From Bacillota bacterium (GTDB lineage Bacteria; Bacillota; Bacilli; Paenibacillales; Paenibacillaceae): a stretch of DNA of 39,210 nucleotides. The position numbers and the translations under genes are program-made. Every line of letters starts with the position of its first letter. Position 1 is the first letter of the stretch. The stretch spans positions 1 through 39,210 of the forward strand of contig JAEZCJ010000139.1 in the NCBI GenBank assembly GCA_023433615.1, written 5' to 3'. The notes beneath the pieces are model-generated. The model was not told the DNA's origin. It searched no databases and worked only from the letters and a program-made list of their open reading frames with translations. Below are positions 8,417 through 15,571 of this stretch, piece after piece.

Positions 8417-10153
8417 GTGCTGAAAATACCCGTAAATTCATTGCGCAAAACCATATTCGTCAGGCTGGTATTCACGTACCTGATCGTCATCCTCCCCATC
8501 ATTCTGCTAGGCGTGTATCTGTATAATTGGAGTTACAAGAACGCGAGCGAGGAAGTGTCGAGGAATACGCTGGCGCAGCTGTCTGCCTATCTCCAAGATC
8601 TGGATCGCGAGATCGAATGGATGGAGATCCAGCAATACGACATTCTGCAAGAGGGCGAGCTTCGCAAGATCGCGCTCACATGGGATATGATGGACGGCGT
8701 CGAACGCAAGGCGAGCATCAATTACATGCTCCACCGCATTACTTCTATTAAAAATACCAGCGCGTATATTAAGGACATCTACATCCATATCCGTTCCATA
8801 GGTAAGACGGTATCAGGCGGCAACGGGCTGTACGTCTTCGATTGGGGGCGCTACGATGCGGTACGCTCCCAGGCGTTGGAGGGCGATAGCCGCCTGTTCA
8901 AGCTGTCCGGCACGCTGCATCTCAGCGGCTCGATGTACGGCGGCAACGAAGACGGCGAACCGCTGGCACTCGTGCAGATCGAGCTGGATAACGAGAAGCT
9001 GAAGGAATCGCTTGGGCAAGTGAACGTGTATCCGGAGAGCGGCTCGTTCCTCATCGATGAGCGTTCGGGCTTCATGCTGGCCAGCGCCGACGCTATGGTC
9101 CCGATTCTCGAGACGTATAGGCTCGAGAGGGATGGCAGGTCCGATGAGTCGATGCTGCTAGCTGTCGACGGCAGGAAGTATCACATCGACCAAGCGTCGT
9201 CCGAGAGGCTGGGGTTGGCCGTCGCATCGTTCTTGCCGGAGGAAACCGTCAAGCGCCCGCTCAATAAATTCAATTTATGGGCATGGTTGTTCATGGGCAC
9301 CTCCATATTCGCCATCGTCATCTACGCTTTGTCGACGTATAAGTTCGTGCACAGGCCGCTGCTCCTGCTCGTACAGAGCTTTCGCAGAATGGAAGGAGGA
9401 GCGCTGGATATCCAGATCGATCACCGGCGGGAGGACGAGTTCGGCTTCCTCTACGATCGCTTCAACCAGATGCTTGTCAAGCTGCAGACGCTCATCGATC
9501 AGGACTTCAAGCAGAAGCTGATGATGCAGAAGGCGGAGCTGAAGCAGCTGCAATCCCAGATCAGCCCGCACTTTCTCTATAACAGCTTCTTCATTATGAA
9601 TTCGCTGGCCAAGACGGGAGACACGGACCGCATCGAATTGTTCACGAATATGCTCGGCGAATACTTCCGATTCATCACGCGCAACGGCGAGGACAATGTT
9701 CCCTTGAAGGAAGAGATCAAGCATGCCCGGACGTACACCGAAATCCAGAAGCTGCGATTCTCGCGCCGAATCAGCGTCCGATTCGATGACTTGCCTAAGG
9801 AGATGGAACGGATTCAGGTGCCGCGGCTGATCGTGCAGCCCATCATCGAAAATGCTTACGAGCACTGCCTGGAGCGCATGACCGAGGACGGGCGGCTGCA
9901 CGTCACGTTCATGATGGATGCAGGCGACGCCCTCGTGGTCGTGGAAGACAACGGGGGAGAGCTCAGCGATGCGGATATTCAATCGCTTAGCAGGCGCGTG
10001 ACCGCCTCGGCCGAATCCCATGAAATGACCGGACTGGCCAACATTCATAGGCGCATTGCACTGACTTACGGAGAAGGAAGCGGCCTGTCCTTCGCACGAG
10101 GCGAGCTTAACGGGCTGCGAGTCGTCATTCGAATCAAGCTCGGGGAGGCGTAA
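8417..10153 (+). CDS. YesM-type sensor histidine kinase
   Basis: This membrane kinase should sense an extracellular sugar signal and phosphorylate the response regulator encoded next. The 578-residue protein has a first membrane helix at about residues 14-37, a roughly 250-residue extracellular sensor region, a second helix near 292-312, a HAMP linker ending in EFGFLYDRFNQM, and a His_kinase domain with the phosphoacceptor in SQISPHFLYNS (H385). The ATP domain shows QPIIENAYEH (N box) and VEDNGG, with a C-terminal GLANIHRRI segment. Translation starts at GTG, 6 bases after GGAGGA and directly after the binding-protein stop codon, so the three genes are probably cotranscribed. The family is usually paired with carbohydrate uptake genes in Paenibacillus. 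Confidence 0.93.
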   Translation: MLKIPVNSLRKTIFVRLVFTYLIVILPIILLGVYLYNWSYKNASEEVSRNTLAQLSAYLQDLDREIEWMEIQQYDILQEGELRKIALTWDMMDGVERKASINYMLHRITSIKNTSAYIKDIYIHIRSIGKTVSGGNGLYVFDWGRYDAVRSQALEGDSRLFKLSGTLHLSGSMYGGNEDGEPLALVQIELDNEKLKESLGQVNVYPESGSFLIDERSGFMLASADAMVPILETYRLERDGRSDESMLLAVDGRKYHIDQASSERLGLAVASFLPEETVKRPLNKFNLWAWLFMGTSIFAIVIYALSTYKFVHRPLLLLVQSFRRMEGGALDIQIDHRREDEFGFLYDRFNQMLVKLQTLIDQDFKQKLMMQKAELKQLQSQISPHFLYNSFFIMNSLAKTGDTDRIELFTNMLGEYFRFITRNGEDNVPLKEEIKHARTYTEIQKLRFSRRISVRFDDLPKEMERIQVPRLIVQPIIENAYEHCLERMTEDGRLHVTFMMDAGDALVVVEDNGGELSDADIQSLSRRVTASAESHEMTGLANIHRRIALTYGEGSGLSFARGELNGLRVVIRIKLGEA

Positions 10154-10157
10154 CGAG

Positions 10158-11801
10158 ATGCATAGACTGCTGATCGTCGATGACGAGGAGATTATTACGG
10201 ACGGGCTGTACGAGGTGTTCAGGCGCTTCATGCCGGAAGAATTGGATGTGTGCAGGGCCTATTCCGCACGCGAAGCGCTCGATTGGATGTCGCGTACGCG
10301 TATCGATATCGTATTGACCGATATCGCGATGCCGGGGATGAACGGGATGGAGATGACAGAGAGCATCATGGCCTATTGGCCAAGATGCAGAGTCATCTTC
10401 TTGACCGGTCACAGCGAGTTCGAATATGCGTATAGGGCCATCCAGATGCAGAACGTGCGCTACCTGTTGAAGACCGACGGTTACGCGAAGGTGCAGGAGA
10501 CCGTGCGCGAGGTCATGGAAGAGCTTCATAGGAGCCAGCTCGAATATAAGCTGCTCGAGAAGTCCCGCGAACAGGTACGCGCATTCGAATTCATGGCGCA
10601 GGGAGACTACATGCGAAGCCTGTTGCAGGAGAGCCACGCATGGTGCGCGGATCGGGAGGCGCTGCTAAGCGACTTCCGGAGCTTGAACATGAGCCTGAAT
10701 CCGGATCAACCCGTCGTGCTGGCACTTGGGCGGCTGAACTTTTCCGAAGGGAAAGGGAAGTCCTATTCCGAACGATCCAGATTGCTGCAATCGGTAAGAT
10801 TGATCTGGGACGCCCACTTATCGGAGCATACGAATGGCATCGGCATCGTGGACAGATACGGGGATATCCTATGGTTCCTTCAGCGCTCCACGATTGCGGA
10901 TGAGAAGCTTGACCATCGATTCACTACCTTTCTGGAGGGAACGATCGAATTGATTCAAGAAGCCTGTCACGCTTCTCTCGCGTTGAAGGTCGGCTTCACG
11001 ATCAGCGGCGCAAGCTGCGAGTGGAGCACGGTCACTTCGCAGTATGAGCGCCTGCGCCGCTTGCAGCAGCTGCAGCTCGGGGAAGGCGTATCGATGATTC
11101 TGCGCGATCAGGCAGCCGTTCCGGAGAGCGTCCCGGGCAGAGAAGGCAATGCCCCGATGCATAAGGCCGAGCAGATGGCTGCGCATCTCGAAGCAGGAAG
11201 GGCAGCGGAATTTTTCGAGATGCTGACGGAATTGACGAACGCGATGTTGGAGAACAATGGATGCACGGCTGCCCGGAGGACGGCCGAAGCGTATTACTCC
11301 GTCGCATTGGCGCTCTATTCGTGCGTGAATCGGCTGGGATTGCATGACAGAATCGAGGAGAGCGGGAAATTGCTGCGCCTCGATGACCATGCCACGATGA
11401 GGGACGGCTTCCGATACCTGCAGCAGATCGCGGAAACGGTGTTCCAGTATAAGCAAGCGGAAGAGCGGGATCGAGCCTCGCAGATCATCGACCGCATCTG
11501 CCAATATATCGAAGAGCACATCAGCGAGGATCTGTCCTTGGTGCGATTAGCCGAAATCCATTATTTCAATCCCTCGTACCTGTCCCGGTTCTTCAAGCAG
11601 GAACGCGGCATCAATCTATCCGAGTATATCGACAAGTGCCGGATCGTGGCGGCGAAGAAGCTGCTCGAGAACGGCGATCATAAGATTCGGGACGTGTCCG
11701 ATGCCGTCGGTTACGAGGCTGCCCATTCGTTCACTCGTTTCTTCAAGAAAATGACGGGCATGACGCCGCAGGAATATCGCGACAGCCTAAGCGCCGGATG
11801 A
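10158..11801 (+). CDS. YesN-type response regulator with AraC DNA-binding domain
   Basis: The 547-residue protein starts with a complete receiver domain: acidic pair D8-D9, phosphoacceptor D55 in LTDIAMPG, and the conserved lysine in YLLK. A middle region of about 300 residues, typical of the YesN family but without an assigned function, is followed by an AraC-type double helix-turn-helix over the last 100 residues (LAEIHYFNPSYLSRFFKQ and VSDAVGYEAAHSFTRFFK). It should be the partner of the upstream kinase, four bases away. It is a candidate activator of the four promoters that share a direct repeat with 22-23 bp spacing, the first of which begins 16 bases past its stop codon. Confidence 0.93.
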   Translation: MHRLLIVDDEEIITDGLYEVFRRFMPEELDVCRAYSAREALDWMSRTRIDIVLTDIAMPGMNGMEMTESIMAYWPRCRVIFLTGHSEFEYAYRAIQMQNVRYLLKTDGYAKVQETVREVMEELHRSQLEYKLLEKSREQVRAFEFMAQGDYMRSLLQESHAWCADREALLSDFRSLNMSLNPDQPVVLALGRLNFSEGKGKSYSERSRLLQSVRLIWDAHLSEHTNGIGIVDRYGDILWFLQRSTIADEKLDHRFTTFLEGTIELIQEACHASLALKVGFTISGASCEWSTVTSQYERLRRLQQLQLGEGVSMILRDQAAVPESVPGREGNAPMHKAEQMAAHLEAGRAAEFFEMLTELTNAMLENNGCTAARRTAEAYYSVALALYSCVNRLGLHDRIEESGKLLRLDDHATMRDGFRYLQQIAETVFQYKQAEERDRASQIIDRICQYIEEHISEDLSLVRLAEIHYFNPSYLSRFFKQERGINLSEYIDKCRIVAAKKLLENGDHKIRDVSDAVGYEAAHSFTRFFKKMTGMTPQEYRDSLSAG

Positions 11802-11817
11802 CTCGAAACCTAGCATT

Positions 11818-11875
11818 CGGCAGGTATTCCGGAAACGATCGACAGGTTGTTCCCTGCCTAGGCATGCCTTACACT
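11818..11875 (+). promoter_or_regulatory. Promoter of the GH43 gene with direct-repeat operator A
   Basis: CGGCAGGT (11818-11825) and CGACAGGT (11840-11847) form a direct repeat with 22-base spacing. TTGTTC (11847-11852), a 17-base spacer and TACACT (11870-11875) make a weak -35/-10 pair. The proximal repeat overlaps the -35, as at an AraC-type activated promoter. Three other promoters in the window have the same layout. Confidence 0.5.
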
Positions 11876-11902
11876 TGTGAGGGAATGAAGAGGGGGACTT
11901 AG

Positions 11903-13543
11903 GTGCGGCGAATCATGCGGAAGCGGGTTGTTGTCTCGGCCGTCGCGGTCGTGGCTATTGCAGCGGTGCTGCTAATGGTGTATCGTACAATGGACTCCAG
12001 GTCGGAACCGGAAGTCGCTTCGATAGAAGAGGTGCGACAGGAGCCGACTGAGAAGATGAATGACGAGGTGAAGGAAGAGATGAGTATGGACAAAATAGAG
12101 GCTGGGCTTCCCGAGGGCGAGGCGACCGCCGTAGGGAAGCTGCCGCCTAACGGCAATCCGCTCGTGGCGCATAAATTCGGCGCGGATCCTTACGTGCTGG
12201 TTTACAAGGATCGCGTATACGTGTACGCAACGTACGATCAATTCGAATATGACGCCGAAGGCAATGTCAAAGACAATACATACGCCAAAATAAACAAGCT
12301 GTCGGTCATCTCCTCCGACGATCTCATGAACTGGACGGACCACGGCGCCGTACATGCGGCAGGTCCCGACGGCGCAGCCAAATGGGCGACGCAATCGTGG
12401 GCGCCGGCAGCGGCCCACAAGGTTATCGACGGCAAGGACAAGTTCTTCCTCTACTTCGCTAACAATGCGAGCGGGATCGGCGTATTGTCAAGCGACAGTC
12501 CGACAGGGCCTTGGGTGGATCCGATCGGCAAACCGCTTATCGCACGATCGTCCTCAGCCGCGCAAGGCGTGACCTGGCTGTTCGACCCGGCCGTGCTCGT
12601 CGATGACGACGGCCGCGCATACATCTACTTCGGCGGGGGAATCCCGGAAGGACAGGACGCGATGCCGAATACGGGTCGCGTCATGGAACTGGGTCCTGAC
12701 ATGATCAGCGTGATCGGCGAAGCGGCTGCCATTCCCGCACCCTTCATGTTCGAGAGCGCCGGCATCAACAAGGTGAACGGTACGTACTACTATACGTATT
12801 GCTCGAACTTCTACAACGGCGTTCGACCGGAAGGGAGCCCGCCGGCAGGCGAGATTGCTTACATGACGAGCGACAGCCCGATGGGACCATGGACGTATCA
12901 AGATACGATTCTGAAGAATCCCGGCCATTTCTTCGGCGTGGGGGGCAACAATCATCACGTGATGTTCCGATTCCATGATACTTGGTATATCGCCTATCAC
13001 GCGCAGACGCTGTCCAAGGCAATGGGCGTGCCGCGCGGTTACCGTTCGACGCATCTGAACCCGGTCGTCTTCCAAGAGGACGGCACGATTCAGAAGGTCG
13101 AGGCGGATATGAAAGGGGTAGAGCAGCTTAAGCCGCTTGATCCGTATACGCGCGTCGAAGCGGAGACCATGGCATGGAGCGCCGGCATTGAAGTCGAGCC
13201 GCATGGCTCGGATGAGGGATTATACGGGCAAATGGCGGTCACCGCCATCGAGAACGGAGACTGGATCGCGGTGGCGAAGGTCGACTTCGGCAGCGGCGCA
13301 TCCGCGTTCCAAGCCTCTGTCCAGAGCCTTGGCGGAAGCGGGCAGATCGAATTGCGATTGGACGGCTTGGACGGCCAGTTGATCGGTACGGTGTCCGCCC
13401 CAGCCGCGGGCGGCACGGAAGAATGGGTAACGGCGTCGCAAGAAGTTGCGGGAGCAGCAGGCGTGCATGACCTCTACTTCGTGTTCCGCGGTCAACCTGA
13501 GCAGCAATTGCTGAAGCTCGATTGGTGGCAATTCACGAAGTAA
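11903..13543 (+). CDS. GH43 arabinofuranosidase/xylosidase with CBM6 domain
   Basis: GH43 enzymes remove arabinose or xylose units from arabinoxylan with inversion. The 546-residue product has an N-terminal membrane helix (about residues 9-26) without a clear cleavage site, then a charged spacer. The five-bladed catalytic domain covers about residues 80-405. The expected acidic residues are visible: base D95 in GADPYVLVY, D228 in LFDPAVLVDDDG, and acid E284 in MFESAGINK. NNHHVMF is a further family marker. A CBM6 follows (about 415-546), beginning RVEAETMAWS and ending LKLDWWQF. The layout resembles XynD-type arabinoxylan arabinofuranohydrolases, but I cannot separate arabinofuranosidase from xylosidase here. 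GTG 11903 follows AGGGGG by 6 bases. It acts outside the membrane, probably anchored. Confidence 0.9.
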   Translation: MRRIMRKRVVVSAVAVVAIAAVLLMVYRTMDSRSEPEVASIEEVRQEPTEKMNDEVKEEMSMDKIEAGLPEGEATAVGKLPPNGNPLVAHKFGADPYVLVYKDRVYVYATYDQFEYDAEGNVKDNTYAKINKLSVISSDDLMNWTDHGAVHAAGPDGAAKWATQSWAPAAAHKVIDGKDKFFLYFANNASGIGVLSSDSPTGPWVDPIGKPLIARSSSAAQGVTWLFDPAVLVDDDGRAYIYFGGGIPEGQDAMPNTGRVMELGPDMISVIGEAAAIPAPFMFESAGINKVNGTYYYTYCSNFYNGVRPEGSPPAGEIAYMTSDSPMGPWTYQDTILKNPGHFFGVGGNNHHVMFRFHDTWYIAYHAQTLSKAMGVPRGYRSTHLNPVVFQEDGTIQKVEADMKGVEQLKPLDPYTRVEAETMAWSAGIEVEPHGSDEGLYGQMAVTAIENGDWIAVAKVDFGSGASAFQASVQSLGGSGQIELRLDGLDGQLIGTVSAPAAGGTEEWVTASQEVAGAAGVHDLYFVFRGQPEQQLLKLDWWQFTK

Positions 13544-13572
13544 CGATTGCCGCACAACCTATATTCGAACGG

Positions 13573-13620
13573 AAAGAAGACCACGCCCTGGCTGTTCAAG
13601 CAGGCACGCGGTCTTCTTTT
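13573..13620 (+). terminator. Intrinsic terminator after GH43
   Basis: AAAGAAGACC (13573-13582) pairs with GGTCTTCTTT (13610-13619), enclosing a loop that has its own GC pairs, and ends in a T run. It closes the kinase/regulator/GH43 block. Confidence 0.85.
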
Positions 13621-13645
13621 TGCATGGGGCGGAACAACTACGATT

Positions 13646-13703
13646 TATCAGGTGAACACCCTAGAATCGACAGGTATTGTTGGCGGCTTATTAACGCTAG
13701 AAT
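13646..13703 (+). promoter_or_regulatory. Promoter of the MacAB-like operon with direct-repeat operator B
   Basis: CAGGT at 13649-13653 repeats at 13671-13675 (GACAGGT), 22 bases apart. TAGAAT (13698-13703) is the likely -10, and its position relative to the proximal repeat equals that at the GH43 promoter. No good -35 is present, consistent with dependence on an activator. The start codon is at 13756. Confidence 0.45.
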
Positions 13704-13755
13704 GGCAGAGTGAAAGCTGCGACTAGCTACTCAAACATAGAACGGGGGAGATCGA

Positions 13756-14493
13756 ATGTCCGTTCGGGAAGAAGGACGGGGCGTCGATAGCGGCGGCTCG
13801 ATCCTGGAGGCAATCGGGATCAAGCGCGTCTTCGGAAGAGGGGACGCTGCTGTGACTGCGCTCGCGGATATCCGGCTCGAGGTCAGGCCCGGCAGCATCG
13901 CGGCCTTGAAGGGAAGGTCGGGATCCGGCAAGACGACGCTGCTCAACATTCTGAGCGCGCTTGACGAACCGACGGAAGGGCAAGTTTTTTTTCGCGGCAG
14001 GGAGATCACGGGCCTGTCTGCGACGGAGCGCAGCAGCTTAAGACGCAAGGAGATCGGATTGGTATTCCAATCGTTCGGATTGGTACCCCTGATGTCCGCA
14101 TACGAGAATGTCGAATTCGGGCTGCGCATCGCGGGTATGCCTGTCAGAGGCAACCGCGAAGCCGCAGAGCGGGCGCTGGAACGCGTCGGCATGCGGGAGC
14201 GCATGAAGCATAGACCTTCGGAGCTCTCCGGCGGCGAGCAGCAACGCGTCGCTATTGCTAGGGCGATCGCGCACGAGCCGGTGCTCCTGATCGCGGACGA
14301 GCCGACAGCGGAGCTCGATACGAGGATGGGACTGCAGGTCATGCGCGTCTTCCGCGATCTCGTGACCGACACCGGCATGACGATCGTCATGACGACGCAC
14401 GATCCCGGCATCATGGAGCTGGTCGATTACGTATTCGAATTGGAGGATGGGCGAATTGCGCAGCAGACGAATCAAGAACTTTCCAACGTTTAG
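13756..14493 (+). CDS. ABC transporter ATPase, MacB/LolD family (first of two)
   Basis: The 245-residue product is a complete nucleotide-binding subunit: Walker A GRSGSGKT (53-60), ABC signature LSGGEQQR (157-164) and Walker B LLIADEPT (177-184), followed by the H-loop TTHD. It belongs to the family that drives FtsX-type permeases, not the sugar-import ATPases such as MsmX. The gene starts a four-gene operon: ATPase, lipoprotein adaptor, large permease, second ATPase. GGGGGAG precedes the ATG. The Walker B segment is followed by AELDTR, where most relatives have GNLD or GSLD; the aspartate of the D-loop is retained. Confidence 0.92.
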   Translation: MSVREEGRGVDSGGSILEAIGIKRVFGRGDAAVTALADIRLEVRPGSIAALKGRSGSGKTTLLNILSALDEPTEGQVFFRGREITGLSATERSSLRRKEIGLVFQSFGLVPLMSAYENVEFGLRIAGMPVRGNREAAERALERVGMRERMKHRPSELSGGEQQRVAIARAIAHEPVLLIADEPTAELDTRMGLQVMRVFRDLVTDTGMTIVMTTHDPGIMELVDYVFELEDGRIAQQTNQELSNV

Positions 14494-14500
14494 CGGACCG

Positions 14501-15526
14501 ATGCGGGGCCGACAAGCATCGAAGCTTCTGGCGGCGGTGATGGCAGCATCGCTTGCGCTCTCCGGCTGCTCGCTGCTTCCCGTCGAGGAGGCTCCGTTCC
14601 AGCCTCCGCTCGTCGAACCGGCACAAGAACAGCTGGATATCGTGGAAGCGGCGCGCGGGAACATTCAGACCTTCCTGCGAGGAACGGCGAATTTCATCTC
14701 CTCCGAGGTGGAAGCGATGTCCTTCAAGGAGTCCGGCGGCAGAATCAAATCGATCAACGTGAAGCTGGGCGATGAAGTGCAAGCCGGGGATCTGCTAGCG
14801 GAGCTCGAGACGGGAGACCTTGCGCTGCAGGTAGAGCTGCAGGAGCTTAACGTAGAGCGTACGCAGCTCCTCTATAGACAAGCCAAGAACAACGGCGCGA
14901 ACGAGACCGATCTGCGGCTGCGGGAGATCGACATGATCCGAGAGCAGAAGTCGCTTCAGGCCATGAAGGGCCGTCTCGATAAAGCGCAGCTCTATGCGCC
15001 GATCTCGGGCGTCGTGATCTTCGTGCAGGCATTGAATACGGGCGATTCGGTTGGAGCCTATCAGCCGATCGTCACGGTTGCGGACCCGCGCAGCGTGCAG
15101 TTGACGTATGTCGCATCGGAGTCGAAGGATCTGCAGGCGTTGGAAGTCGGCATGCCGGCGTCCTTGAAGTATAAGGGCAAGGCCTATACGGGCAAGGTGC
15201 TGCAGACCCCGTCCAGTGCGCCGCTTGGCGCGGATCCCGCGAAGCAAGAGCGGAACAGCGTGACGATCGTCCTCAGCATCGACGATCCCCCGCTCGATGT
15301 CCAAGTCGGGCACAGCGCGGAGATGACGATCCCGCTGCAGAATCGAGAGAACGTCATCGTGCTGCCTCGTACGGCGGTACGTTCCTACATGGGGCGCAAT
15401 TACGTTCAGATCGCGGAAGGCGAGCGCCGTAAAGACATCGATATCGAGATCGGGCTGGCGACGCCGACCGAGGTCGAGATCGTGAAGGGTCTGGAGGAAG
15501 GCCAGAATGTGATCCTGAACAACTAA
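14501..15526 (+). CDS. HlyD/MacA-like lipoprotein adaptor subunit
   Basis: This is the extracytoplasmic adaptor of the neighbouring FtsX-type ABC system. From ATG 14501 it has 341 residues with a lipoprotein signal ending LSGCS. It shows a biotinyl-lipoyl domain split in two halves (INVKLGDEVQAGDLLAELE and LYAPISGVVIFV), separated by a short helical hairpin, then a beta-barrel domain. A longer in-frame ATG (14447) lies inside the ATPase gene and puts 18 charged residues before the signal, so I reject it. The ribosome-binding site of 14501 is weak. In a Gram-positive cell the adaptor cannot bridge to an outer membrane, so it probably holds substrate at the outer face of the permease. Confidence 0.88.
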   Translation: MRGRQASKLLAAVMAASLALSGCSLLPVEEAPFQPPLVEPAQEQLDIVEAARGNIQTFLRGTANFISSEVEAMSFKESGGRIKSINVKLGDEVQAGDLLAELETGDLALQVELQELNVERTQLLYRQAKNNGANETDLRLREIDMIREQKSLQAMKGRLDKAQLYAPISGVVIFVQALNTGDSVGAYQPIVTVADPRSVQLTYVASESKDLQALEVGMPASLKYKGKAYTGKVLQTPSSAPLGADPAKQERNSVTIVLSIDDPPLDVQVGHSAEMTIPLQNRENVIVLPRTAVRSYMGRNYVQIAEGERRKDIDIEIGLATPTEVEIVKGLEEGQNVILNN

Positions 15527-15571
15527 GGTGAAGATGCCCGGCCATACGGGCGCGAGGGATGAGGTGAAGAG

